Both the position numbers and the translations under genes were made by a program. From contig NC_133122.1 of NCBI RefSeq assembly GCF_033568475.1, forward strand, positions 143,723,402 through 143,787,401: a DNA stretch of 64,000 nt, written 5' to 3'. This stretch comes from Henckelia pumila. Lineage: Eukaryota; Streptophyta; Magnoliopsida; Lamiales; Gesneriaceae. This document shows, in pieces, positions 37,068 to 49,539 of this stretch (positions are counted from its first letter, which is position 1; every line of letters starts with the position of its first letter). The notes beneath the pieces are model-generated. The model was not told the origin of the DNA. It saw only the letters and a list, made by a program, of their open reading frames with translations, and ran no database searches.

Positions 37068-40000
37068 TCACATTTTCCTCAAATTGTCCAACCTGGCCTG
37101 TAGGTCACTGTCTATTCCACCGTCGTCATTTCCTGTTGCCTCAGCTTGTGGAACCTTAGTCTTTGCATTTGAGGCAGCTACTGTGGCAGAAGGTGCATTA
37201 ACAAGCTGTGACATAAGTAGGATCTATGTCAGTTCAGGAATCAACATTAAGGAGTTTGTGCCACGTACATTTCAAAAAGGATTGAACTAAAAGAGGTGAT
37301 ATTGTACCTCAGAGTTGATGTCAATGCCGATCTCATCAAGAACCTGATTTACCAACTCTTCTGTTTCTTCTTCTTCCTCATCTCCTTCCAATGCATCATC
37401 AATAGCATCATTCATCACCTCACTTACTAGTTCCATTTTCTCATTCTGTCTTTCAAATTCTTGCATTATCTTCTGCAGCGATGGCAGGTTCATCTGCCGG
37501 TTCATTTGCCCCATTGCCTTGGTGACACCTTTCATCGCCTCCCCCATTGATTGTGTCGATTTTAATGTCTGAAAGTAATTATAAATTTATAATTGCATTC
37601 ATCAGTGAAATGAATGAGCAACTTTTGTCAAACAACATTTCTTAAACCATTTGCTGGTGCAATCTTTGCAAAATCCGAAGTAGAAAATGCTATGAAATCA
37701 TGCAATATTTACAATTACTTTTTACTTGAAACAAATTTGCCCCAGTTAAAGTCAGTAGCAGGAAGTTTCAGATTGAACTAAGCCACATCTTCCAGAGGAA
37801 CCAGAGCAACAAACAAAGAAGTGAAAATGATGGAAACACAAAACAGTTCGTATTTCATCAAAATCAAATGTGTCTGAAAAAAATTGACAAAATATCTAAA
37901 GAATATCCTAGAAATCAATTAGAATACTTACCTGAATTCTGAGGGACACACCTTGAAGTTGAGATTTCAGCTTGTAGAACTTTTCAATCTGATGTCGCGT
38001 CTAACAAGATCTTTGGCCATCACCCTAACAGCTCCCTGTAACAATTATATTACAGATCAAATGAGTAGTTGGTTTAATACAACTTGCACTTGTTGCATGC
38101 AGTATTGCAACTATCATCCCAAAAAGTGCCGAACATATAAACAACAGAAAGGTGAAATTGGAACAACAATATGGATGTTGGTCCACTCAAATTTCTATCA
38201 AGTCCAAGTAAAAAAAACTTTTCAGATTCAAAACATCCATGGGGAAGAAGTCTCCTAACAATAAAATGACACAACTATTTACACAAACCATCAAAGTAGC
38301 TATCCATTAACTTAGCTCACAGTGTTTTTAAAATTGTTACAGTTATTGATTGCTCAAAATTCAAATTCAGGTTCAGTCAGCTTTCCGACTTCAAGGTTTC
38401 ATAAGTCAGATTGCAGAATTAAGTCTTTCCAAAAAAGTTTACGCATATTTTTACACTGCAAACAAGCAAAATTGAATCCTTCCATGGAAAATGTTAAGAT
38501 ATAATCCACCCAAACTCCAAAGAAAAAAAAAATCATGAAGTGAACATGCTTTGCCTAGATCAGTATATCATCGCAAGGGACCAAATAAATGTTTCTCGTA
38601 AAGAGAAAAATTTTAACTGATGCTGCAAATCTTCATGTAAGGCTCTTGTTATCATTATCGGCTTCTCCATCTTTTAAGACTGCACTGAGATAGAGAAAAA
38701 GAGGCATCTGAGAAATGCCCATAGAATTAACAAAAGTGAAAGTACCATCTGCCCCTGCTTTACACTTTTCTTAATGTCCACTATAAGTTTCTTCTCTTGT
38801 GCTTGCAGCCCTTGTCTCTCCCTTTCTATTTCCCTTATTGATTTATCAAGCATTCTCTTATTTTCCCGCAGAAGTTCTGGAAAATAAAACAATATATTTA
38901 ATTCCGATGATCAAGTAATTGAGAAAAGTAAACAAGACCATCAAAAAACAGGCATTCCGAGACAAAATTCCTGATCCTAATTGCTAATCAGAAATAGTAA
39001 TATTAGACCACCACATTCATAGGATTTTTATTTTATCATACATAAAAAAGTAAAAACAAAAGAATGAATAATTTTTAACACGGGAAAGGATTCAAATGAA
39101 TCAGATAATTCTACTACAACCACCTATGCCCAGGTAAGGCACCTGAAGGCCCTAAGCCCCTGACACAAAAAAGATGGAGGCAGGACAAGAGTCTAAGATT
39201 CGGAGTAAACGCTAAAGCACTTATCATTTATCAAACAAAACAGTATATCGAAAAAGTTTCGCAACGAAAGTTTAGAAGGTTAATACTTGATACTAATCCA
39301 ACCAAAACCTTATTTTGCAAAACCTCCGGAGATATTTTGAAAAGATATCATCTACTTCTCCACAGGAAATGTTGTTTTCCCACAAGTTATACCCCGATTT
39401 AAGAGTAATCCTGGAAAGCTCAGTTCTTTACTACACTTAGTAATCTCATGTCATGCACTTCGATTAGCTCCTACATATAGCTTCTGCAAGCTTAAGTTAA
39501 TAAGGTAAATAGTAGTACGCCTATCATCATAACTTCATCACATTGGATGATAAGCTTTGTTTAATACTTAATTCATTTCTTTTTTTCCCGTAAACTTTAG
39601 GGGGTGTATTCATTACAGAGATTTACCGATTTTTTTTAAATTACAGACTTTTGTGAAGTTGATAGACTTTTGCTGACTTTTATAGAATCTCACAGACTTT
39701 TGAAGATTTTCATAGAATCTTGCAGATTTGTTTTTTATGACCTTTACTGACTTTTGTAAACTTTTTTCTAGAAACCTATTAATTTCGTAATTTATGATTG
39801 TGATTTTAAATATTTATTATTTTTTTGAATTAGTAGTGAGTTTCAATAACTTATATTTATATATTTTTTAAAATAATGATATTTTTTTAAAATATTTTAT
39901 CTATCAATATAAATAAAATTTACTTACTTAACGATTTTATTTACAAAAATCGATAAATAGTTAAATTTATTGCAATTAAACAGGTAATGTTACTCTGTAA

Positions 40001-41086
40001 AATTTTAATATGTTTAATTGAAACTTTGTAGAATCTCACATAATGATTTTTATTAATTTTTATTTTATTATAAATTTAAAATATAAAAAAAATATGTTTG
40101 TATAGAGATTATTTTTAATCTAATAAGTAGCATATATGTATAAGAATAGTGTTTGTATATAGTTTATTTTTAATAGAGATGAAAGTGTGTAGACATATAG
40201 TATTATTAATCTTGTCATTCTTCATATTATTTTTTTAAAAAAGAATTATTGTTTCGGAGATCTCGTGAATTAATCAATTACATAATCTATGGCTAATCAG
40301 TAATTATTAATGGAGAAGTGCGTGTACAAGAATACAAGATAATGGAAAGTAAAACATATAATACGAAGGAACGGAAATAATAAATAAACTTACCCAACTC
40401 ACGAAATGTCCACCCAAATCTTTAGCATAAACCAAAGACAATTATTGACATTTTATTGTTGTACTTTATGTTTTAATTCTTGTACTTAATAGAATTTCAT
40501 GAAATCTTTAAAAGTTTATTGACATTTTGAATACCTCTAGACTTTTGTAGAGTTTTTAAAAGTCAAGTTTGAATACCACGTGACTTTTTAAAACTCTCTC
40601 AATATTCATCTTGAATACCACTAAACTTTTATGAAGTATATAAAAGTCTAGATTGAATACCTCAAAACTTTTAAACTTCATAAAAGTCATTAAAAGTCTA
40701 GAATCAATACACCTTAATTATCGATAAAGAAGTAGGTATTTCAAATAAGAAAATACTAATAGAATCTTAAAACTGTGATACATATATTATAAGAGAAAAA
40801 ATAGCTCTCCAATCATCTGCAGCTCACCGGTAACTAAATTTACACCAATTTTCTACAAAATATTTAGTCCCCCAGCGCGGATTACTCATCGCACCTCTGC
40901 TCGTAAAAAATATCGGCATTTGAATATTAATCATTCGGCTAGATTTTCAACAACCGATCCATATGTCAACAACCAACAGATGATTAGACTAATAATAATA
41001 ATAACATAAGCCAAAAAAGGAGAAATTTCTGCAAAAATAGGGGACAGACCTGCGGGAGTTTTCCTCTTTCCGAATAGGAAACTCAT
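37068..41086 (-). CDS. ESCRT-III subunit VPS2 / CHMP2 (VPS2.1-like), with an apparent frameshift
   Basis: Five exons on the minus strand, in coding order 41050-41086, 38746-38876, 37932-38035, 37308-37568, 37068-37205. Recognisable parts: MSFLFGKRKTPA start, a basic coiled-coil helix (LLRENKRMLDKSIREIERE), FYKLKSQLQGVSLRIQ, an acidic linker (LEGDEEEEETEELV) and the C-terminal MIM1 motif DSDLQARLDNLRKM that recruits VPS4/SKD1. ESCRT-III subunits polymerise on endosomes to bud vesicles inward. Exon 3 is 104 bases where 105 are expected: the family sequence DLVRTRHQIEKF is reached only by changing frame near 38003, where AGACGCGACATC appears instead of AGA-ACG-CGA-CAT. All other exons, splice sites and codons look conserved, so a one-base sequencing error is as likely as a true recent null allele. 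Expected length with the base present: 223 residues. Confidence 0.93.
39600..40713. mobile_element. Non-autonomous DNA element in VPS2 intron 1
   Basis: The ends GGGGGTGTATTCATTAC and, read backward, GGTGTATTGATTCTAG are inverted repeats, flanked by TTA at 39597-39599 and 40714-40716. Sub-terminal regions repeat AGACTTTTGTAGA / AAAAGTCTA words many times on both strands. No transposase is visible. A PIF/Harbinger-like origin is favoured by the TTA duplication. It accounts for half of the 2.17 kb intron. Confidence 0.6.
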
Positions 41087-41477
41087 GGCGAGCTACGATA
41101 CGATCAATAGATGGATTGATGCCGACTGTAAATTCAGGATTGGAAATTAAAAAGTTCAACGGCCCAACGGAAGATCGTCGCTGAAATCATATAAGTAAGG
41201 GGGTAGACTTCAACCTAGGTTTTACCCGAATAATAAATCCAATGCACATCATTCGCCACATCAATAATAATATCTCATTAATTATGCATGTATAAAAATA
41301 TTGACCATTGGATACATAATTTAAGTAATACACATGGGGTAGGATCTCACTAACCCAAGTAAGGTAATCAACACGGACAAGATTTTTATTTTTGGGCTTC
41401 CTACGTGGAAAATTTAGAGAAATTGACCTCCCCAAATTTTTATTTAAAAAAATAGATCTTGTATCTAAAATTACCTA
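41087..41477. other. VPS2 upstream region with a second MITE copy
   Basis: The VPS2 promoter region. A MITE at about 41208-41362 (TTTTACCCGAATAATAAATC ... CATTGGATACATAATTTAAG) is the sister of the copy at 11651-11815, lying only ~120 bp upstream of the VPS2 start codon. The final ~115 bases precede the solo LTR. Confidence 0.55.
41208..41362. mobile_element. MITE, family member 2 (first copy at 11651-11815)
   Basis: Shares ordered words with the first copy: TTTTACCC, CACATCAATAAT, TATCTCATTAATTATGC, AAAAATATTGACCAT, GGATACATAATTT and GTAGGATCTCA. The inner inverted ends are less perfect here, so this copy is the more worn. Confidence 0.6.
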
Positions 41478-44267
41478 TGTAACATCCGAAAATTTTAATA
41501 CGTAAATTTGCATCCATAATTAAGGAAAATAATTATTTAAAATTTATATTTGGGGTTAAATGTATTTATGTGATATTATGTGAAATATATGCATGATTTA
41601 AATGTATTTTAGCATTTAACCCGCAATTATGGTATTTTTAGATTTTTAAGGAATTAATTGTTTTGATCGCGTAGACGGGACCGTGGACGGACGAGATGCC
41701 AAAATATTTAGCCAAAAATATTTTATGAGTTTATGAGCCTTAAAATAATATTTTAAGGTATTTTGTCAAGAAAATTTTAGTATTTAATTATATATTTATT
41801 TAAGGGTTGATTTTTAGCCAAAATAAGTCATTTTATTGACTTTTATTAATTTTTAAAAATCCCTTAAGTCTTAATTTCGGGATTTGAGTTTTAGTATCAG
41901 ATTTTTATTATTATTAGGAGTTTTAAATAAAGTTTTGTTGGTATATTATCTTTATGTTGATTATTATTATTTATTTAAACCAATATCTACTCAAATTAAA
42001 CCTAAAAATCAATCCCTATACCGATTAAAAATCTTTAGCCGCCTCCCCCATATTTTTTTCATCGTCTTCCTCACGTTTCATCAGAAAGTTTCACACCATA
42101 GCCAAAGCCTTCTAGGTTTTCAAGAATTCAAGAAGATCTGTTCGTCCCGGAGCGTCGTACACGCGATTATTGTCTCGTTTCTTCGTTTATCTTCGTCTAA
42201 GGCATGTCTAAAACTTTTATTTGGCCACCATATAAGCTATATATCATGCATGACATCTTTATTAAGGATTTATTATTGCTTGGTTCGAATTTATGCAAGA
42301 TATTGTGGTTTGATGCATGCTTTTGGTGATTTCTTGTTCATGCTCATGTTTTATCCATCAAGGTTTGGTCCAGGGCAGTTAGCTGAGGGTCAAGGGGTGT
42401 CTTAGGGTCCTCATGGTCGAGTGATGTGGTTGGAAAGGGGCTGGATGGGTCAAAGTCGAAGCAATCACTTCTGGTGCATGGTTCGCTCAGGTTTAGGCTT
42501 CTGTGGAAAAGAGGTTCGTTCTCCTTCCTCAGGACACCATTTTGGGTGAGGTTTGTTGGGTTTGAAAGCTTTAGATGTTGGCTAAGATTGAGAGGTGGTT
42601 TCGTGGCCTTTGGTGGTCTGAGTCGTTGGCACAAAGCAAAACTCTGGGACTGCTTGCGTCTGCGCGCGAGCTGAGGACGGGGCGACTTGCAGGGATTCGT
42701 TCTCCTTCGTTAGGACTCCGTTTTGGCTGGTTTTTGGCTTTTTGGAAACGTCTTGAAGTCCTCTAGGTGTAGATGGTGGAGCTCCAGTCGGTAGATGGCC
42801 AGAGCTGGCCGGCAGCAGGCCACAAAGCCTGCTGCTCACGGCTGAGGAGAGCTGGGAAGGGGGGGCTACGGGTTTAGGGTCCAGGAGGGGTTCCGGGTCG
42901 GTTATGGGCTCTGGGTCGGGTCTGGGGTGTAGTGGGTCGGTTCAGTAGGGTCTGGGTCCAGATTAGGTGGGCCGGACTCGGGTTATGGATTTAAGTGGTT
43001 TTTGGGCTTTAATAAATAGTTAGAAAATTATTTGGGCTTCCAAATATTTTTATTTGGGACTTAAATAATTTATTTAAGTTAGCCCAATGATTTTTATGGG
43101 CTTGGGAGCCCATGAGAATTTTTGGGCCAGTCAGTGGATTTTTGGGCCAGTCTAGAATTTTATTGTGTTTAATTAAGTTAATGGGCTTAAATATTTTATT
43201 TGGGCCCAGTTAAGTTTAATTAAGTTATTTGGGCTAAAAATATGATTATTGGGTTTTATTTAAGTTTAATGGGCCTAGATGAGTGACCAGCAGTCTGGAC
43301 CAACCCATGAAAAATAAATAAGTCCGGAATATATATTTAATTATTTTTATGCATGAAGTCTATTTTAAGTATAAGTATATTATATTATGAAAAATTAATT
43401 AAATATATATTACGGACATATTTTCAGTGTATGCATTCATGAAATTTCTTATGTATATAATTATGTAGATGATGAGCAATAAAATATTTTGGTGGAAATT
43501 GAAGTATGTGTGACATAGGGGTGGTTTTCCACAATATGATTCGGTAGTTTTACTACCATAGGGGTGGTTATCCACCATATGATTCGGTAGTTTACTACCA
43601 TAGGAGGTGATTTATCACCGCCATCGTACGTTGGTTCAAGAGACTGATCAGTCGACACATGAGCGTCACACTTATGGATAGGACCATCTGCAGGTTTCAA
43701 AAGCATTGCTCAATTATGTTATATATGATGAAGAAATAATATGGTTATGATTATGGTTATGATACAGTTTATGATTCAGCAGTTTTATGATGTGATGAAA
43801 ATATTTGCATGCATGCTCATGTACATGTATATGTATTAGTAATTATGTGATGCATTATTTTTAACCTTGTTATAAAGGATTAGATATGTTGAGCCCCTAG
43901 GCTCACTACGTTTATATGGTGCAGGTGAGCATGATGACGTTTATGTAGCTCCTACCGGTGGTGAGGACTTATGAGCTCACGGAGCAGTGGACCCCGTGAC
44001 CGTCGCAGCTATTTAGTTTTTTTATGTTGAATTTTGAAACACGTTTTATTTTATTATTGTTTTCGCTTATGAGATTTTTCAGCAGCATTGTTTATTATTT
44101 TAAATTGATGCATGAAACATTTTTTTAAGGATTTATTTATTTAATATTTTTTTCAGGTTATTTAAGAAAAAATATGTTATTTTTATATACATATATGTAT
44201 GGGCATGTATGTATAGTAGTATTATTTTTAAAAAAAAATTCTGCATTTATTAGTAGTAGGCGTTTCA
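41478..44267 (+). mobile_element. Solo LTR fossil, probably Gypsy type
   Basis: It starts TGTAACATCCG and ends GGCGTTTCA, with the 5-base duplication ACCTA on each side (41473-41477 and 44268-44272). Length 2790 bp. No primer-binding site, gag or pol is visible, so it is a solo LTR. It shares GATCGCGTAGACGGGACCGT with the minus-strand LTR fossil near 21.46 kb. Inside, a ~52 bp unit around ATATGATTCGGTAGTTT is tandemly duplicated at about 43505-43605. Its open frames are chance ones. The TSD is exact, suggesting a moderate age. Confidence 0.85.
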
Positions 44268-45293
44268 ACCTATTTGTCCCCTACTTTAACGTTTTTAACC
44301 CTAACAAAATCTCTTAATAATTATTTATTCTCTTAATTCTTTCTCCATTCTTTGCTCTTCACTTCTCACTGTCCATCCCTCAACATTTTCTTTCTGCCTT
44401 TTTTGTTCTTCACTCTAACCGACTCCCTTCCTCAATGTTTTCTTTTAATTTTCCTCTTCTTCTCTCTTCACCCTCGCGATTTTCTGTTATCTTAACCTTC
44501 AAACGAACTCAAAATTTTAGATATCAATTTTGAGTTCTATATTTGGATGGCGTGGGTTTGTGCAACCTTCATCATTTTCATTTTTTTTGCTTGTGAACGC
44601 CCGTTGGTAAAATTTATTCTTAGTTCCTAGTTGTGTGAATGTTGTTTGTGTGGATAATTTGAATGCATAGAGCTTTTGATTTGAGTGATATTGAGTATTT
44701 TTATTAGGATACTGATTTTTCGTTTGTATTGTTGTGCACAGAAGGATAAGTAATTGATTTCCAGTGTCAAATGCTGATAAAATGGCTGGGTTAAGGTACC
44801 GAGGCCTCAGCTTGGGAATGCCCTTGTGTCCAGAAAAAAGTGTTGCTTGAAAATGTGGTGTTGACTCTTGAAACTCTTTACTACCTCAGGTTGTCTATTG
44901 TTATCAAACAAGGTAGATATTTATTTAAATTCATCTATAGATTACAAATGTATGGATCTTTGTTTAATTCATAATTCAATAAAGATCATATGGTATTTTA
45001 CATAATTTCTGATACATTTGGGTATGTAGTTCTTTTGTTTGTCATGTTTCTAATAATTCCTCAGCTTGGTTGTATGATACACCTGATTTATTGCATTACT
45101 GAATAATGCATATTTTTAGTGGAACATAATAGAATTTGTTGTTTTATTATGTAAATAAGCGAAATATATTGCTGGTTTTGCTCGAGGAGAATACTTGTTG
45201 AAGAATAAGCAACATATCCATTGTGGCACAAGCACAATTTATTTCGATCAATGTCTTTTATCGTTGAAAAACTTTCAGCTTATAGAAGAAAGC

Positions 45294-45720
45294 AAGGTTC
45301 TAAAAAGCGCGAAGCGGTCCAAAGCATGGATGGCAAGCTTCATGCTTTTCAGGCTTAAGCGGGATTAATACGGGCGTAAGCGTGAAAAAGCATTTTTGAT
45401 TTTTAGTGTAATTTTAATTATCTCAAACCAATAAATAGATAAAATAATTCATAAATATGATAAATTTAAGTCTAATGCATTTATTCTCATATTTATAAAA
45501 TAATAAAAATATCAAAATTACAATCTTTAGTTGTTTTTGCAATTAGACCATATAAAAAATGTTAAATATTGACCAAATCATTGTCAGATACGCTTAATTA
45601 TAATTAAAATTTAAAAAATAAACATCTAAATTCTAAAACTAATTTATTATTTAAAAAAACATACATACCTTCAAAATTAAAAAAAAATAAAAAATTTAAA
45701 AAAACTTGCACAAAAAACTT
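45294..45720. repeat. Partial copy of the TTCTAAAAAGC element
   Basis: Begins GGTTCTAAAAAGCGCGAAGC with GCTTAAGCGGGATTAATACG inside, related to the MITE at 17246-17488. The right terminus was not found, so the limit is approximate. Confidence 0.4.
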
Positions 45721-45918
45721 GGGTACGTTAGTTTTTTTTTATAAAATTATTTATTTTTCATACTGCTCTATAAATCACTTGAAATTTTAAAGTAATTGAA
45801 TGTTCAGTTAATTGATATTAGTAGCTGAATTGATTGATTTTTTTGTTCAGGTTAATCTCAACTATCAGAGGGGAAATATTTTAGCTGCAAGTTTAGCTTA
45901 CATTTTAAATATCAAAAA

Positions 45919-46493
45919 GTGAGTGAAAGTATATTAAATTTCTTGAACGAGAAGAAAATGATATTCATGGTTGAACAAACACAGTTTGGTAATTTGATAA
46001 AATATGCTGCAGATTATAATTTATCTAGTCATAGTTTGTGGTTTATGATGATGAGACAAACTTATGTAACTGATGATGAAATGTGGTTTGTTGTGATTTG
46101 TGAATGATAGACCGATAAGATTTTTTTAGAATGGAGTATGGATTGATAACAGGGTTGAAATGTTCTTATAATTTTTCTGAAGAAGTACTTGAGGTCTTTG
46201 ATTTTTATGGTAGATATTTTCAACGCAGAAATAAAATTTTTGTGATGGAAGTTGAAATGAAGTTGAAGGAGTTGAAAAGTGTGGATGAGTTATTGAGTAT
46301 AGAGAGGGTGAAGATGGCTTGTCTGTATATCGTCAGTGATGTACTGTGGCCTCTAGCGCCAGTTAAGAATCCTCTAGTCGATAAAAAAAATTTCAGCTTG
46401 ATTGATGATTTTAATGTTTTTAATAAGCATCATTGGGGTACAATAGCTTTCAAAGGAGCTGTTTTTGATCTAAACAGGATGTTGTCATCATGA
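45919..46493 (+). pseudogene. DUF1985-domain remnant of a Mutator-like element
   Basis: Two frames carry a recognisable DUF1985 pattern: LIKYAADYNLSSHSLWFMMM at 45990-46050 and, from 46131, MEYGLITGLKC followed by an ERVKMACLYIVSDVLW helix and HHWGTIAFKGAVFDLNRML. The words LWF...ITGL and WGTIAF are typical of DUF1985, which precedes the Ulp1 protease in transposon-borne plant genes. The reading frame changes between the two pieces near 46080-46130 (stop at 46105), so the gene is broken. Its function as a free protein is unknown. Confidence 0.65.
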
Positions 46494-46499
46494 GTCCAT

Positions 46500-47117
46500 A
46501 TTTCTCTCAAGATATAGGTTTTGCTTATCGGAATGCTTGTGATGTTTTCGACGATAGCGTTTGGAAGAAGTTATTTGGCTACGTTGATGGGTATTATCGT
46601 CGTTAGAATTCAGTACCATGGGCTAATGCATCTTCAATATTGATTCCATTGAATTTGCCTATACATTGGGTAGCAGTTGTAGTAAATGTGAAGGATGGAA
46701 TCATCACTAATATGATTGCAACCACAACGTCTACACAGACCTTGAAATGACTGCTTATATTGATCCAGTAGAATATGTGGTTTAACATCTTCTACATTAT
46801 TGCAAAGTCAAGATTCCTGACATATGGACAGTCTCACACCCCAAAGATTTCCCGCAAATACGAGCATGTATGTATGTTCTTGAATTTTCTGAAAATTTTA
46901 TTACAAAACATAATTTATCATTTCATTTGATCTCAACATATTTTGCGGGAGTTTAAAATAATTCATTTTAACCGTTCCGATTGCGGTGCATGGATGCTGA
47001 AGACATTTGAGGTGGAGTTGTCTCAGCAGTCTCCATATGGATTGAATGATAATATTGTGAATTCATATAGAAAATATTTAGCAACATCTGTATGGTATGG
47101 TGAATGGATTTTATAGA
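46500..47117 (+). pseudogene. Ulp1-like cysteine protease remnant (peptidase C48)
   Basis: After the DUF1985 piece the same strand reads ANASSILIPLNLPIHWVAVV, which holds the His of the C48 triad, and further on FNRSDCGAWMLKTFEVELSQ, which holds the Cys. Ulp1 proteases process SUMO; transposon-borne ones have no established substrate. In-frame stops lie near 46605 (after YVDGYYRR) and 46748, and the Asp part of the triad is not clear, so this is a pseudogene. A TAG at about 47115 may mark the old end. Confidence 0.6.
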
Positions 47118-47329
47118 TTTGCCCTTATTTTATTGATGTGATGATTTCTAACTGGATGTTGATGTCATGGTTTCTGGACTGATGTTATATATTTGGAATT
47201 ATTTTGTCGATCTGTTTGTGTAGTTGGAAGATGTTATTGATGTGATGGTTTTTGGACTGTTATTGATGTGATGGTATTCAGAATATTAATTTTGTGAAAA
47301 TTGGTTGATTGATTTTTGTGAATGATTTT

Positions 47330-49300
47330 GTCGATCAGTTACACATGTAACCGACTGAAATATACATATTAACGACTGAAATAATTTTATTAACCGACTG
47401 AAATATATATACAAACCGACTGATAAAACACATGAAACCGACTGAAATATACATATTAACCGACTGAAACATATGTGTTAACCGACTGATTAAACACATT
47501 GAACCAACTGAAATATTTTTATGAACCTACTGAAACATGAGTATAAACCGACTGATAAAACACATTTAATCGATTGAAAGAATTTATTAACGGACTAAAA
47601 TATAAGCATAAACCGACATTAAACACATTATAAATATAAGCATCAACCGTTGGCAGTATGAGCATATGAACAATTAACCGACTGAAACATAAATGTTAAC
47701 CGACTAATTAAATACATTGAACCAACTGAAATCGTTTTATTAACTGACGGAAAAACACTAGAAATATGAGTGTATGGCCAATTAACCGACGGAAACTTAA
47801 GTGTTAACCGACTGAATAAACACATTGAACCAACTGAAATAACTTTATTAACCGACTGAACAGACACATTGAACCAACTGAAATAACAGCATTAACCGAC
47901 CGAAACTTAATAATCACTGACAATCACGATCAAATGTAATATATGTTTTTACATCATATATTATTATTTGAAAAGACATGCTTAATAGATCATAAGCATA
48001 AATGATTGATTACACGTTGAACCAATTGAAATAGACTGAATAATTGACATATAGGATTTAGCCAATTGAAGTGTGATTGTACATCAAATAAACATATGTA
48101 AATCCTGTAACATACTTATATATTATATAGTTCTAATATTAACACATTGAACCAACTGAAATAGTTTTATTAACTGACGGAAACAACAAATTGGAAATAT
48201 GAGTGTATGACCAATTAACCGACGGAAACTTAAGTGTTAATCGACTGAATAAACACATTGAACCAACTGAAATAGTTTTATTAACCGACTGAAATATAAG
48301 TGTAAACCGACTGAAATATAAGTATTAGCCGATTAAAATACAAGCATTAACCGAATGAAACTTAATAATCATTGACAATCACGATCAAATGTAATATATG
48401 TTTTTACATCATATATTATTATTTGAAAAGACATGCTTACTAGATCATAAGCATAAATGATTGATTACACGTTGAACCAATTGAAATAGACTGAATAATT
48501 GACATATAGGATTTAGTCAATTGAAGTGTGATTGTACATCAAATAAACACATGTAAATCCTGTAACATACATATATATTATATAGTTCTGATATTAACAC
48601 ATTGAACCAACTGAAATAGTTTAATTAATTGACGAAAACAACACATTAGAAATATGAGTGTATGACCAATTAACCGACGGAAACTTAAGTGTTAACCGAC
48701 TGAATAACCACATTGAACCAACTGAAATGGTTTTATTAACCGACTGAAATATAAGTGTTAACCGACTAAAATAGAGTATTAACCGATTGAAATACAAATA
48801 TTAACCGACCAAAACTTAATAATCATTGACAATCACGATCAAATATAATATATGCTTTTACATCATATATTATTATTTAAAAAGGCATGCTTAATAGATC
48901 ATAAGCATAAATGATTGATTAACACATTGAACCAATTGAAACAGACTGGATAATTGACATGTAGGATTTAGCCAATTGAAGTGTCATTGTACATCAAATA
49001 AACACATGTAAATCTTGTAACATACTTATATATTATATAGTTCTGATATTAACACATTGGCTAACTGAAATATGATTAACACATTGAATCAACTAAAATA
49101 CTTTAATGATCGACAAAGACTGATTAATATTAAAGGTTTGTATTGGTGAATGTGATTATGCATCGTCCGATTTTACACATTCAGACAATTGATATATTTG
49201 CATTAACCGACTGAAATATTTGCATTAACCGACTGATTAAACATTGAAACCACACGATATGTGTACAGTAACCGACTGATTTCACACATCCAACATCCAA
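47330..49300. repeat. ACCGACTGAAATA minisatellite with ~454 bp higher-order period
   Basis: Dozens of imperfect 20-24 bp units built on TTAACCGACTGAAATATAAG, with variants such as GAACCAACTGAAATAG and ACCGACGGAAACTTAA. Superimposed is a long unit whose anchor CAATCACGAT occurs at 47921, 48376 and 48830 (spacing 455 and 454), each followed by the same ~200 bp non-minisatellite segment (ATATTATTATTTGAAAAG, GTTGAACCAATTGAAATAG). The long units differ by few changes while the short units differ more, so the 454 bp duplication is younger. Confidence 0.9.
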
Positions 49301-49344
49301 ATACAACATTTTAAACAAAAAACTAAACAACTTGTTTACATATC

Positions 49345-49500
49345 AGTCTGTCTCTTTGGGCATTTTTTTCCGATAATGGCCTGATTCATGACACACACCA
49401 CATTTTTTTTACTCCGCTTCCGGCCAAACTCTCCAATAGAGGGTATTCTTTCTTTTTGTGCTCTGCCACGTATCCTCTTCAAGTCCGAGGGAAGTACATC
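49345..49500 (-). pseudogene. Zinc-knuckle remnant of a MURA-like transposase
   Basis: On the minus strand, the frame around 49345-49410 reads KCGVCHESGHYRKKCPK, a CX2CX4HX4C knuckle like that ending MuDR/MURA transposases after the SWIM domain. Upstream on the minus strand, DLKRIRGRAQKERIPSIGEF reads in a different frame; the change falls in an A8 run near 49408. The DDE and SWIM domains were not found. It lies opposite to the DUF1985/Ulp1 remnants, as in two-gene MULEs. Confidence 0.55.
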
Positions 49501-49539
49501 ATATCTAAGATTATCTGAAATGTTCCATCACACCATGAA

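Noticed and set aside
41884-42405. 173-residue open frame, the second longest in the window
   Set aside because: It lies wholly inside a solo LTR with exact target-site duplications, is low-complexity and matches no family I know.
42344-42839. Overlapping open frames on both strands around 42.4-42.8 kb
   Set aside because: GC-richer part of the same solo LTR; frames on both strands are by-products of composition.
47643-47867. Possible repeat protein encoded by the minisatellite (minus strand)
   Set aside because: The frame opens only by chance in one part of the array and is not kept in sister units.
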